Shown: piece after piece, positions 6,228 through 6,239 of the stretch
How positions within the stretch are numbered: the first letter of the stretch is position 1
How the letters are laid out: the number at the start of each line of letters is the position of its first letter
Source of the DNA: Desulfobacula sp.
GTDB taxonomy: Bacteria; Desulfobacterota; Desulfobacteria; Desulfobacterales; Desulfobacteraceae
DNA: 6,239 nucleotides
Direction of reading: 5' to 3'
NCBI GenBank assembly: GCA_027858355.1
Contig: JAQICW010000553.1
Location: forward strand, 1 to 6,239
The notes under the pieces: generated by a model
The model's input: the letters and a program-made list of their open reading frames with translations, nothing else
The model's database searches: none
Told to the model about the DNA's origin: nothing
Made by a program: the position numbers and the translations under genes

Positions 6228-6239
6228 GGAAGCTTTTTT

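Overview
The window looks like a piece of an anaerobic bacterial chromosome, probably from a sulfate-reducer-like deltaproteobacterium (Desulfobacterota). I infer this from a tungsten-type aldehyde:ferredoxin oxidoreductase (AOR) next to a TRAP transporter and an omega-amino-acid transaminase; no marker gene fixes the taxon. All recognisable genes lie on the minus strand, so transcription runs from high to low coordinates. Starts are marked by clear AGGAG-type ribosome binding sites.

In the order of transcription, the window holds: a TRAP transporter large permease subunit, DctM type (4917-6227, 5' end close to the window edge); a complete GabT-like 4-aminobutyrate aminotransferase (3591-4868); a decayed N-terminal remnant of an AOR gene (about 3332-3550); a small ORF of unknown function (3107-3325); a single-domain cupin (2806-3096); a decayed C-terminal remnant of a second GabT-like gene (2183-2745); and a complete AOR-family gene (247-2142). 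The last stretch (1-246) has no convincing gene, only a possible transposase scrap.

The main result is that the window once held two copies of an aminotransferase-AOR module. Copy 1 keeps its aminotransferase and has lost nearly all of its AOR. Copy 2 keeps its AOR and has lost the first half of its aminotransferase. In both copies the aminotransferase stop and the AOR start are separated by exactly 40 bases. The surviving pair is therefore one enzyme from each module, with a cupin-bearing island of about 600 bases between the two scars.

A plausible joint role (inference) is uptake of an amino acid or organic acid by the TRAP system, transamination of an omega-amino acid such as GABA to a semialdehyde, and oxidation of that aldehyde by the AOR to a carboxylic acid with reduction of ferredoxin. 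The substrate cannot be read from the sequence. I do not see a wholly new system here; what is notable is the broken duplication and the AOR-transaminase pairing.
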